Origin: Ferruginibacter sp.
GTDB lineage: Bacteria > Bacteroidota > Bacteroidia > Chitinophagales > Chitinophagaceae
Direction of reading: 5' to 3'
Length of the DNA stretch: 64,000 nucleotides
NCBI GenBank assembly: GCA_014379905.1
Contig: JACMKX010000165.1
Location: 1-64,000 of the forward strand
Position 1 is the stretch's first letter. Each line of letters begins with the position of its first letter. Positions 19,493-28,941 of this stretch are shown piece by piece. Below the pieces are notes generated by a model, which made no database searches, was not told the DNA's origin, and saw only the letters and a program-made list of their open reading frames with translations. The translations under genes and the position numbers were made by a program.

Positions 19493-20950
19493 ATGCAAAT
19501 CACCAATCGTCTCAAAAATCAACACCTTCTCTGGCGGGCCGGCTTTGGCCCAATGGCAGAAAATGCCGCATCGCTGGATGATATTTCTCAAAAAAAACTT
19601 TGGGAGTTACTTATAAAAACATCTGCTAAAAAGCCCCCAAAAATTGCTGTTGCCAATAACCTGGTGGATGGTTTGGTGGAAGGCGTAAAAGATCTTTCCA
19701 TGCAAAGCCAGCTATCCAAAGAACAAAAAGGCCGCGTGCGCCGGCAGCAATACAGGGATGAAATTAAAAATATGAACCTGATGTGGTTCAGTGAAATGGT
19801 GAACAGCGAAGCGCAACTGAGGGAAAAAATGAGCCTGTTCTGGCACAATCATTTTAGCTGCAGGGTGATCAATAGTTTTTTTCAGCAGGAATTATTACAT
19901 GTTATCAGGACAAATGCGCTGGGCAATTTTGGCACACTGTTAAAAGAAGTGAGCAAATGCCCTTCTATGTTGCAGTTTTTGAATAATCAACAGAATAAAA
20001 AAGGAAGGCCCAATGAAAACTTTGCCCGTGAGGTGATGGAGTTGTTTACGATGGGACGTGGAAATTACACGGAGAAAGATATTAAGGAAGCGGCACGTGC
20101 TTTTACAGGTTGGGGGTTTAATGCGCAGGGCGAATTTGTTTTTAGAGAAAATCAACATGATACCGGTAATAAAACGGTGCTGGGAAAAACAGGGAATTTT
20201 AATGGAGATGATGTGTTGAATATTTTGCTGGAGCAACCTCAAACGGCAGTTTTTATCACCCGGAAAATATACAAGGCATTCGTAAATGAAGAAGTGAGTG
20301 ATGCAAACCTGCAATGGCTTAGCCAGCGCTTTTATGATAACAATTATGACATAAATAAACTGCTCCAGGATATATATACCAGCGATTGGTTTTACACCGA
20401 AAAAAATATTGGTAATAAAATAAAATCGCCCATCGAATTAATTGCGGGTATTCGCCGCTTTTTGCCAATGGAATTAGAGAAAGATGAAAGCCAGTTGTTA
20501 TTTCAAAAAATATTAGGGCAAATATTGTTCTACCCACCCAATGTGGCGGGCTGGCCGGGAGGCAAAACCTGGATCGACAGCAGTACACTCATGGTTAGGC
20601 TTCAATTGCCACAGGTGCTGGCAGCCAAAGAATCTATTAATGTTACTGCAAAAAATGATGATGATGTAAACATGGGTATGGTAAAAGAAGAGCAGTTACG
20701 CCTGAACAGGAATAAAGCTTATGTGAGCAAGGGCGCTTCTGCCACTATTGACTGGATACCGGTTAACAAAGTATTTGAAAAAACAAAAAGAGAAAATCTT
20801 TCAGAAAAAATTGCCGATACTTTATTACAAACAGGCAGCAGGGTAGGTGGCACATTGCTTAATAATTATATTGCCCAGGATAGCCGGGAAAATTTTATTA
20901 AATCAGCGGTAATACAATTGATGGCAACACCGGAATACCAGCTGTGTTAG
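19493..20950 (+). CDS. DUF1800 family protein
   Basis: FWHNHFSC, GRPNENFAREVMELFTMGRGNYTEKDIKEAARAFTGW, PPNVAGWPGGKTWID. Confidence 0.93.
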   Translation: MQITNRLKNQHLLWRAGFGPMAENAASLDDISQKKLWELLIKTSAKKPPKIAVANNLVDGLVEGVKDLSMQSQLSKEQKGRVRRQQYRDEIKNMNLMWFSEMVNSEAQLREKMSLFWHNHFSCRVINSFFQQELLHVIRTNALGNFGTLLKEVSKCPSMLQFLNNQQNKKGRPNENFAREVMELFTMGRGNYTEKDIKEAARAFTGWGFNAQGEFVFRENQHDTGNKTVLGKTGNFNGDDVLNILLEQPQTAVFITRKIYKAFVNEEVSDANLQWLSQRFYDNNYDINKLLQDIYTSDWFYTEKNIGNKIKSPIELIAGIRRFLPMELEKDESQLLFQKILGQILFYPPNVAGWPGGKTWIDSSTLMVRLQLPQVLAAKESINVTAKNDDDVNMGMVKEEQLRLNRNKAYVSKGASATIDWIPVNKVFEKTKRENLSEKIADTLLQTGSRVGGTLLNNYIAQDSRENFIKSAVIQLMATPEYQLC

Positions 20951-21072
20951 GAGCTATGAGCTGTTAGCCTTTAGCTATTAGCTTGTATGAAGGAATATTT
21001 GAACATTATTTCATTAATAATTATGTCAGGCTAACGGCTAATGGCTAATAGCTTGCAGCTAAAATAAAAGCT

Positions 21073-22266
21073 ATGTATTTTAAACGTCGTGAATTTTTAC
21101 AGGTAGGCTCGCTGGCAACAGCCACCCTTATGCTTCCGAAATTTTTGAAAGCATTTGAAAAACAAAACATGGTGCCCCCCGGTAATAAAGTGGTGGTGGT
21201 AATACAATTTAGTGGTGGTAATGACGGCTTAAATACCGTGATTCCTGTTACGAATGACATCTATTACCGCGAACGTCCAAAATTATCAATCGCAAAAACA
21301 GCAGCGCTGAATTTAAATGGCGATGTAGGGTTAAATCCCTCACTGGAAGTTTTTAAAGGTTTGTATGATGATGGAAGCTTATCTATTTTAAACAATGTAG
21401 GCTACCCCAATCCCGACCGTTCACATTTCCGTAGTATGGATATCTGGCACAGCGCCAGCAAAAGTGAAGACTATGTATATACAGGCTGGCTGGGTCGTTA
21501 CCTCGATCATCAATGTTCGGGTTGTGATAAACCCACGCAGGTACTGGAAATAGATGATATGCTAAGCCTGGCTTTAAAAGGCAACGAAAAAAATGGCCTC
21601 GCTTTTACCGATCCACGCAGGTTATACAGCAGCAGTAATGAAAAGTTTTATAAAGATATTACGAAAGGACATCATTCCTCTGAAGAAACAGTCGATTACC
21701 TGTATAAAACCATGAGCGAAACATTGAGCAGTGCTGATTATATTTTTAAGCAAAGCAAATTGAGTCCCACATCAACAATATACCCGGGAACAGAATTGGG
21801 AAAAAATTTGAAAACTATTTCTTCCCTCATCATGAGTGATATCAATACTAAAGTATATTATGTTTCGCTTGGAAGTTTTGATACACATGTAAACCAGGAG
21901 GCACAGCAAAAGCGTTTGTTTACAGAATTGAATGATGCGGTAAAAGCATTTACAACAGACCTGAAAAAGAATGGCCGTTTTGAAGATGTGCTGATGATGA
22001 CCTTCAGTGAATTTGGCAGAAGGGTTTCGCAGAATGCCAGTAACGGTACCGACCATGGTACGGCTAACAATATGTTTTTCATCAGCGGCGGATTAAAAGA
22101 AAAAGGTATTTTAAATGATATGCCCGACCTGGCGGACCTGAATGAGGGAGATTTAAAACACAAGGTTGATTTTAAGAGTGTGTATGCTACTGTGCTAAAT
22201 AAGTGGCTGGGAAGTGATGATAAGAAGATTTTAGGCAAGCAATATGATCATCTAAAATTTATATAG
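21073..22266 (+). CDS. DUF1501 family protein with twin-arginine-like N-terminus
   Basis: KRREFLQVGSLATATLMLPKFL; QFSGGNDGLNTVIP; GSFDTHVNQ; FSEFGRRVSQNASNGTDHGTANNMF. Confidence 0.93.
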   Translation: MYFKRREFLQVGSLATATLMLPKFLKAFEKQNMVPPGNKVVVVIQFSGGNDGLNTVIPVTNDIYYRERPKLSIAKTAALNLNGDVGLNPSLEVFKGLYDDGSLSILNNVGYPNPDRSHFRSMDIWHSASKSEDYVYTGWLGRYLDHQCSGCDKPTQVLEIDDMLSLALKGNEKNGLAFTDPRRLYSSSNEKFYKDITKGHHSSEETVDYLYKTMSETLSSADYIFKQSKLSPTSTIYPGTELGKNLKTISSLIMSDINTKVYYVSLGSFDTHVNQEAQQKRLFTELNDAVKAFTTDLKKNGRFEDVLMMTFSEFGRRVSQNASNGTDHGTANNMFFISGGLKEKGILNDMPDLADLNEGDLKHKVDFKSVYATVLNKWLGSDDKKILGKQYDHLKFI

Positions 22267-22382
22267 TTAATGGATTAACAGGAATTGATAATTGAATAGA
22301 TAATAATGGATAATTTTTCAGGGCCGTAGCAGTACTACAAATCTGGAAAATTACCCATTTTTTTAATTATCAGTTATCGATT

Positions 22383-24050
22383 CTATTTCACTCCCTTCTC
22401 TTTCATTATCTTATTCAGCCAACGGAGCATGCCGAAAATAATAAGTGTAGCAAACAATAGCAAGGCAAAGTTCAGCCAAAAGAAATTGGCTTTATTTTCA
22501 TAACCATCCCACATGGTGGCCAGTATGCCCGATAGTTTATTGCCAATAGAAGTAGCCAGGAACCAGCCTCCCATCATTAAGGAAGTGATCCTAACAGGGC
22601 TTAGTTTTGAAACCAACGAAAGTCCCATCGGGCTTAACAGTAATTCACCAACGGTAATAACGCCATAACTTATAATGAGCCACCATACACTAGCTTTTTC
22701 TTCGCCACTGTTGGTTATATTTGCAGCGCCGATCATTACGAAAACGGATAAGGCTGTAATGAGTAAACCAAAAGCGATCTTGGTGGCCGTACTCGGCTCT
22801 TTGTTTTTTCTTCTCAGGAAAGAAAAGAAAGCAACCACCAGTGGCGTTAATAGAATTACCCAGCCGGGATTAAAAGATTGGGTCAGCGGAGTACCCCATA
22901 AAGTAATTTTATCTCCGTCTGCAGGCAATTTTTCCGGTGGCAGGTTTTTAAAATATACAGGGTAGTTCACTTCTTTGATTACATTTCCCTGGCTGTCTTT
23001 TTGTATGCGAAACTGGTGATCGTATTTGCTCACCGATAGTTTGGCATAAGGCGTATCCTGTGCTTGTTTTACTGCTTTGAATATATCTGCAGTGGTACCG
23101 CTTATCTGCCGGTCGGTATAATTATCTGCCCATATTGTAAGCGCAGTGCCATTTTGTTTAAAGACTGCCCAAAACATAATGGTTGCTGCAAATATAGCGA
23201 GCAATGCGGCAATGGGTCTTTTCTCACTTTTTTCAGCCCTGAAATATAGCGTTGCAAAAAAGTAAATAACAGGGATGCATGCAAAGATGAAAGCGTCATT
23301 TGAATCTGAGCCAAAAAAGGAACTGTCCGGGTTCCCGGCGCTATAGGTACCTTTGATGAACCAGCCAACGATACCTGCCACCACAGCAGGTATAAGCACA
23401 AGTAAAACAATCCTGCTGAACGGCATGTCCTCTTTGGTCATTGGTTTCATTACATCTGCAGCCTTGTAATGTTTGGTACCTATTATAAAGATGATCACAC
23501 CTAAAAACATTCCGATACCCGCAGCGACAAAAGCATATTTCCAGCCCCATATCATAATGATTGCCGTGCTGAAAAAGTTGCATATAAATGCACCTACATT
23601 GATACCCATGTAAAAGATATTGTATCCATCATCTTTCCTCGCTACGTATTCAGGAGTAGAGTATATATTTCCAAGCAGTGTGCTGATATTGGGTTTAAAA
23701 AATCCATTTCCAATGATCACCAGCGACATGCTCAGGTATAGCATCGGCAGGCTGTGTACCGACATAAGGCAATAACCCAGGCCCATCATTAAGCCACCCG
23801 CAATGATCGATTTCCTGTAACCAAAATACCTGTCTGCCAAAAGGCCGCCTAAAAAAGGCGTTAAAAAGACAAGGGCTATGAATGTTCCGTACAGGTCAGA
23901 TGCTTCAGAATTCGTCATAGCAAAACCATGCTCCACATTTTTGAGGTACAACAAAAAAATACCGATCATTAAATAATATCCAAAACGTTCCCACATCTCA
24001 CTAAAGAAAAGATAAGGAAGGGCTTTGGGGTGTTTGGATGTTTTGCTCAT
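22383..24050 (-). CDS. peptide MFS transporter (POT/PTR2 family)
   Basis: FFSEMWERFGYYLMIGIFLLYL; GNGFFKPNISTLLG; GELLLSPMGLSLVSKLSP. Confidence 0.93.
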   Translation of the reverse strand: MSKTSKHPKALPYLFFSEMWERFGYYLMIGIFLLYLKNVEHGFAMTNSEASDLYGTFIALVFLTPFLGGLLADRYFGYRKSIIAGGLMMGLGYCLMSVHSLPMLYLSMSLVIIGNGFFKPNISTLLGNIYSTPEYVARKDDGYNIFYMGINVGAFICNFFSTAIIMIWGWKYAFVAAGIGMFLGVIIFIIGTKHYKAADVMKPMTKEDMPFSRIVLLVLIPAVVAGIVGWFIKGTYSAGNPDSSFFGSDSNDAFIFACIPVIYFFATLYFRAEKSEKRPIAALLAIFAATIMFWAVFKQNGTALTIWADNYTDRQISGTTADIFKAVKQAQDTPYAKLSVSKYDHQFRIQKDSQGNVIKEVNYPVYFKNLPPEKLPADGDKITLWGTPLTQSFNPGWVILLTPLVVAFFSFLRRKNKEPSTATKIAFGLLITALSVFVMIGAANITNSGEEKASVWWLIISYGVITVGELLLSPMGLSLVSKLSPVRITSLMMGGWFLATSIGNKLSGILATMWDGYENKANFFWLNFALLLFATLIIFGMLRWLNKIMKEKGVK

Positions 24051-24081
24051 ATTTAAAACTTTTAAAAGGAAAACCTAAATA

Positions 24082-24111
24082 AAAAGGCAGCCTTAAACCA
24101 GGCTGCCTTTT
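24082..24111 (-). terminator. intrinsic terminator downstream of the second POT gene
   Basis: aaaaggcagcct-taaacc-aggctgcctttt; minus-strand U run. Confidence 0.78.
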
Positions 24112-24127
24112 ATAGTATTATTATTTC

Positions 24128-26011
24128 TTAGCGAACACCATGCATCATTTTCTTCATCATAGGTGTAAGTGCATATAGTACAATTCCTGCTAATCCGCAG
24201 AGTACAACAAACAACATAAAGAAGTCGTACACATCTTTTAATTTTACTCCCATAAATTGAGGGTAAGCCGGTTTTACCAGTGCCTGCGTTTTAATGATCT
24301 CAAACTGGTCCCTGGTTAAAACAGAATCGAGTGTTTGTCTAAGGGTGTATGCGGTGTCTTTGCGGTCTTTAGCTTTTTTTAGTAAAGCCGCTGATTTTGC
24401 AAAAGCTTTATCCAGGTCAATATTATTTTCTTTTCCTTTTCTTACATCAACTTCCACCCCAATTTTTCCTGTTCCCAAAATATAAAGGTCTCTTCCGCTG
24501 GCTTCTTTTTGGCCTTCCAGAATACCTCTCAGATCTACACCCTCTTTATTCATCGAAATGTATTTATCAGGCGAGGGGGGCAACAAAGCGCCCAGTACGC
24601 CGGTAAGTACATATCCACCCGCATTTCCAAGGAACCAAACACCCATCAGCAGTGACGCAAATCTTTTAGGAGCCAGCTTAGCCACCAATGATAAACCGAT
24701 AGGCGATAAACACAATTCGCCCCAGGTATGTAGCAGGTACAAAACAATAAACCAGATGATACCGATCTTGGCCCCGTCTCCCAAACCTTTTACCTGCGTT
24801 GCAATGATGAGATAACCCAATGCAATCAGCAATAAGCCCCAGGCCTGTTTAACAGGAGAAATAGGCTCAATTTTTCTCTTACTCATCCAAACCCAAAGTA
24901 TACTGAAAGGGATGGCAAATGCCATTACAAATATTCCATTGAAACTTTGCACCATACTGGGCTGCATGGTCCAGCCAAATATCCGGGTATCAGTTTGATT
25001 ATTGGCAATGAAAGTTAATGATGAACCTGCCTGTTCAAAAGCACCCCAGAAGAACATTACGAAAAAGCATACAATATATAATACCCAAATGCGGTCACGT
25101 TCAACTTTAGTAATGGTTTTATCAGACAATATCAGGTAACCAAGGCTGATGCCCGACGCAAAAATGAATGGATATAGCCATGCTTTGATAGGAGATGCAC
25201 CGGGTGAGTCAAATACAAGGTGAAGCCCATAAGTAGCGGCTACCATTATTGCAATGGAAATAATAATATTTATTTGAGTGAATTTGGCGCTTTCAGATTC
25301 ACCTTCCGGTATGTCAGATTTTTTTGGTCTGCCACCAATGGCCCGGCCGTCGGGAGTAACCACATACTTGTTTTTAAGGAATAAAAAAGTAATTGTACCA
25401 ATAAACATAGCTATAGCTGCAACAAGGAAGCCCCATTTGAATGCGCTCAGGTCCCTGATGCCATCCTGCTGTACATCACCCACAATCGGGCAGATGATCT
25501 GGCCCAAAGTAGCACCCACATTTATACCGAGGTAAAAAAGTGTGAAAGCCGAATCCAGTTTACTTTTTTGTTGATGTGGATATAAGCTTCCCACCATGGA
25601 AGAAATGTTGGGCTTAAAAAAACCGTTTCCAAAAATAACGGCGATCAGGGCTATCCACATTACAGTTTTCGCCAGCTCCAGGTTATCTGCATATAAAGTG
25701 CCGCTGAAAAAAAGTAACAGCTGCCCAATACCCATTACCGTACCGCCCAATAAAATACAATTCCTGTTTCCTAAATATTTATCAGAAATATATCCACCCA
25801 ACATCGGTGTCAGGTAACATAAGCCCAGGAAACCACCATATATAATAGAAGATTCTGTTTCTCCCATTAACAATGCTTCGGCCAGGAACAGGGAAAGCAA
25901 TGCCCTCATGCCATAAAAGTTAAACCGTTCCCACATCTCTGTTCCGAATAAAACCCAAAGACCTTTGGGGTGGCCTTTTTGTGGCACTTCCTGCGCAGGC
26001 TGATCAGTCAT
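24128..26011 (-). CDS. peptide MFS transporter (POT/PTR2 family), with long soluble insertion near the C-terminus
   Basis: GTEMWERFNFYGMRALLSLFLAEA; GNGFFKPNISSMVG; GELCLSPIGLSLVAKLAPKRFASLLMGVWF; start placed at MTDQPAQEV. Confidence 0.93.
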   Translation of the reverse strand: MTDQPAQEVPQKGHPKGLWVLFGTEMWERFNFYGMRALLSLFLAEALLMGETESSIIYGGFLGLCYLTPMLGGYISDKYLGNRNCILLGGTVMGIGQLLLFFSGTLYADNLELAKTVMWIALIAVIFGNGFFKPNISSMVGSLYPHQQKSKLDSAFTLFYLGINVGATLGQIICPIVGDVQQDGIRDLSAFKWGFLVAAIAMFIGTITFLFLKNKYVVTPDGRAIGGRPKKSDIPEGESESAKFTQINIIISIAIMVAATYGLHLVFDSPGASPIKAWLYPFIFASGISLGYLILSDKTITKVERDRIWVLYIVCFFVMFFWGAFEQAGSSLTFIANNQTDTRIFGWTMQPSMVQSFNGIFVMAFAIPFSILWVWMSKRKIEPISPVKQAWGLLLIALGYLIIATQVKGLGDGAKIGIIWFIVLYLLHTWGELCLSPIGLSLVAKLAPKRFASLLMGVWFLGNAGGYVLTGVLGALLPPSPDKYISMNKEGVDLRGILEGQKEASGRDLYILGTGKIGVEVDVRKGKENNIDLDKAFAKSAALLKKAKDRKDTAYTLRQTLDSVLTRDQFEIIKTQALVKPAYPQFMGVKLKDVYDFFMLFVVLCGLAGIVLYALTPMMKKMMHGVR

Positions 26012-26230
26012 AGTAAGATTTTTAAGTCTGGTTAATTTAGTAGCGTTATTTAGTAAGAGGCTCAAAATAGTGAAATTCTTTTGATGAGCGCTAAAAGTTT
26101 GGAGCCAATTTTGTAAAGGGTTACGTAAAATAAACAACGGGATTTAACCGTTTATAGAAAAAAATTTAAATTAATCAGACGAGTCAGGTTAATTTCGCAA
26201 CCGAGTTTAACCCCCATTCAAATTTTATAC

Positions 26231-27511
26231 ATGAACATTCTTTTGATCGGTTCCGGCGGACGGGAACATACGCTTGCCTGGAAACTGAAGCAAAGCCCTC
26301 TTTGCGATGATCTCTTCATAGCACCGGGAAATGCAGGAACCGCAAATTTTGGAACCAACCTTAACATCAAAACCACGGAATTCGAAAAACTGGGCCAGGC
26401 ATGTAAAAGCAATAATATTGATATGTTGATCGTTGGTCCTGAGGAACCTCTGGTAAAAGGAATTTACGATCACTTTAAAAATGGCGAAGGTTTAAAACAT
26501 ATTAAAGTTATTGGCCCTTCGGCCGAAGCTGCACAACTGGAAGGAAGTAAAGCTTATGCCAAGGCATTTATGCACAGGCATAAAATACCTACCGCTGCCT
26601 ATAAAGAGTTTACCGCAGAGAATTATGAAGATGGCCTTGAATATATAAGGCAACATTCTCTGCCTGTTGTTTTAAAAGCAGATGGTTTGGCTGCCGGAAA
26701 AGGCGTGCTTATCTGCCAAAGCCAGCTGGAAGCTGTAGCGGAATTTGAACTGATGATTCATCGCAGCAAGTTTGGTGAAGCGGGTAGTAAAGTAGTGATA
26801 GAGGAGTTCCTGTACGGAATGGAAATGAGTTTTTTTGTATTAACTGATGGAAAAAACTATGTATTACTTCCTGAGGCCAAAGATTATAAAAGAGTTGGAG
26901 AAGGGGATATCGGCTTAAATACCGGCGGAATGGGGGCTGTAAGTCCGCTGCCATTTTTTGACGAAGAACTGAAACAAAAAGTAGTGGAGCGCATCGTGAT
27001 ACCAACAGTGGCAGGTTTGGATAAAGACGGTCTGGATTACAAAGGTTTTGTATTTATAGGATTAATGATCGATAAAGGCGAACCCATGGTAATTGAATAC
27101 AACTGTCGCATGGGCGACCCTGAAACAGAAGTAGTAATGCCCAGGCTTAAAAATGACCTCGTGGAATTATTGCAGGCTACCGCTGCTCAACAACTGAACA
27201 ATATTACTATAGAAGTGGATCCGCAATCGGTGGCAACCATTGTTGCCGTAAGTGGCGGCTATCCCGGCGACTATGAAAAGGGGTTACTGATCCATGGATT
27301 GGCGGATGCAGAAGCTACCGACAGTATTGTGTTTCATTCCGGTACCAGGAGGCAAGATGATAAGATACTAACAAATGGCGGCAGGGTACTGGCGGTTACT
27401 TCTTTTGGCAGCGACATCAAAAATGCGGTAGAGGCATCAAAAGAAACCCTGATGAATATCTACTTTGAAGGCATTAATTACCGCCATGATATAGGCTTTG
27501 AGTTTCCCTGA
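26231..27511 (+). CDS. purD: phosphoribosylamine--glycine ligase
   Basis: MNILLIGSGGREHTLAWKLKQSPLCDDLFIAPGNAGT; LKADGLAAGKGVLI; EYNCRMGDPETEVVMPRLKND. Confidence 0.97.
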   Translation: MNILLIGSGGREHTLAWKLKQSPLCDDLFIAPGNAGTANFGTNLNIKTTEFEKLGQACKSNNIDMLIVGPEEPLVKGIYDHFKNGEGLKHIKVIGPSAEAAQLEGSKAYAKAFMHRHKIPTAAYKEFTAENYEDGLEYIRQHSLPVVLKADGLAAGKGVLICQSQLEAVAEFELMIHRSKFGEAGSKVVIEEFLYGMEMSFFVLTDGKNYVLLPEAKDYKRVGEGDIGLNTGGMGAVSPLPFFDEELKQKVVERIVIPTVAGLDKDGLDYKGFVFIGLMIDKGEPMVIEYNCRMGDPETEVVMPRLKNDLVELLQATAAQQLNNITIEVDPQSVATIVAVSGGYPGDYEKGLLIHGLADAEATDSIVFHSGTRRQDDKILTNGGRVLAVTSFGSDIKNAVEASKETLMNIYFEGINYRHDIGFEFP

Positions 27512-27604
27512 TCTTTTAAACAACTAACTATAACGCATAAACGAAGTTTTAAATCCAATTTAAGGGCAGTCAACAGGAAGGACTAAATTTGTTAGCAATG
27601 AGCA

Positions 27605-27613
27605 TTATCCACA
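27605..27613 (+). promoter_or_regulatory. perfect consensus DnaA box TTATCCACA
   Basis: Exact 9-mer, part of 13-bp direct repeat attatccacaagc. Confidence 0.5.
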
Positions 27614-27618
27614 AGCGC

Positions 27619-27665
27619 TGAGAGAAGAGATGACATCTTTTCAAAAGATGTCATCTCTTCTCTCA
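27619..27665. repeat. 47-bp near-perfect palindrome, 23-bp arms and 1-nt centre
   Basis: tgagagaagagatgacatctttt-c-aaaagatgtcatctcttctctca. Confidence 0.95.
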
Positions 27666-27671
27666 CGTGGA

Positions 27672-27680
27672 TTATCCACA
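27672..27680 (+). promoter_or_regulatory. perfect consensus DnaA box TTATCCACA, second copy
   Basis: Exact 9-mer, second copy of attatccacaagc, same orientation. Confidence 0.5.
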
Positions 27681-27802
27681 AGCACACATGTATTGTTAAT
27701 AAAGGTTATTAGTTTTGAAAATAAAAAGTTTGCCGTTGTTAAATCCAATATTTTCCTTCAACTTTGCTCCCATCACGCTCAAATACATTTCACACACTAA
27801 AA

Positions 27803-28828
27803 ATGGGAATTTTTAATTTTTTTACACAGGAAATCGCAATAGACCTGGGAACTGCCAATACCCTCATTATTCATAACGGCGAGGTAGTTGTGAATGAACC
27901 CTCCATTGTTGCACTCGACAGAAATAATCCAAAGAATTTGCTGGCCGTGGGCAAAAAAGCATTGATGATGCATGAGAAAACCCACGAAAGCATCCGAACC
28001 GTTCGACCATTGAGAGATGGCGTTATCGCTGACTTTAACGCGGCGGAGTTAATGATACGTGAACTGATTAAACAAGTGTATACTAAAAAACCCTTATTCG
28101 CTCCAAGTTGGCGCATGATGGTTTGCATACCCAGCAGCATTACCGAGGTAGAAAAGCGGGCCGTTCGGGATAGCTGCGAACAGGCAGGAGCCAAGGAAGT
28201 CTATTTAATTCATGAGCCTATGGCTGCAGCACTCGGTATTGGTATCGATGTGGAAGAGCCGGTAGGAAATATGATCATTGATATTGGTGGTGGTACAACA
28301 GGTATTACTGTTATTGCCCTGGCAGGTATCGTTTGCGATCAGAGCATTCGTATAGCCGGGGATGAATTTACTGCCGACATTATGGAAGCGCTTCGCCGTT
28401 ATCATAGTTTATTGATAGGGGAGCGTACTGCCGAACAAATAAAAATACAGGTTGGGGCTGCTATGAAAGAACTTGACAACCCTCCTGATGATATTCCTGT
28501 AAACGGCCGTGACCTGGTAACGGGTATTCCAAAACAGGTAATGGTGAGTTACCAGGAAATTGCAGAGGCTTTGGACAAAAGTATTTTCAAAATTGAAGAA
28601 GCTATTTTAAAAGCCCTGGAAACAACACCGCCGGAACTGGCAGCAGATATTTACCGTCGTGGTTTATACATTACCGGTGGCGGTGCCTTGCTGAGAGGCC
28701 TGGATAAAAGACTGGCAGCAAAGATCAAATTACCAGTACACGTGGCTGATGATCCGCTGAAGAGTGTTGTAAGAGGAACGGGTATTGCTTTAAAGAACTA
28801 CGATCGTTTCCCTTTTGTAATGAGATAA
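27803..28828 (+). CDS. mreB: rod shape-determining protein MreB
   Basis: MGIFNFFTQEIAIDLGTANTLIIHNGEVVVNEPSIVAL; IDIGGGTTGITVIALAGIV; ITGGGALLRGLDKRL. Confidence 0.97.
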   Translation: MGIFNFFTQEIAIDLGTANTLIIHNGEVVVNEPSIVALDRNNPKNLLAVGKKALMMHEKTHESIRTVRPLRDGVIADFNAAELMIRELIKQVYTKKPLFAPSWRMMVCIPSSITEVEKRAVRDSCEQAGAKEVYLIHEPMAAALGIGIDVEEPVGNMIIDIGGGTTGITVIALAGIVCDQSIRIAGDEFTADIMEALRRYHSLLIGERTAEQIKIQVGAAMKELDNPPDDIPVNGRDLVTGIPKQVMVSYQEIAEALDKSIFKIEEAILKALETTPPELAADIYRRGLYITGGGALLRGLDKRLAAKIKLPVHVADDPLKSVVRGTGIALKNYDRFPFVMR

Positions 28829-28850
28829 TTTTTTAAATTTTAATATTAAG

Positions 28851-28872
28851 ACCTGCCTGCCGGCAGGCAGGT
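28851..28872. repeat. 22-bp perfect palindrome
   Basis: acctgcctgccggcaggcaggt between mreB and mreC. Confidence 0.9.
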
Positions 28873-28941
28873 TCTAAATCCTGAAATTGAAACATTTTGT
28901 TTTAGGGTTTAGAATTTTTCACATTAAATATTCCAGCTTCG

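Noticed and set aside
22261-22382. AT-rich inverted repeat between DUF1501 and POT genes
   Set aside because: Arms are degenerate and AT-rich; could be ordinary convergent terminator debris
27604-27683. Calling this the chromosomal origin oriC
   Set aside because: Only two DnaA boxes, no dnaA/dnaN nearby, and whole-genome skew is unavailable
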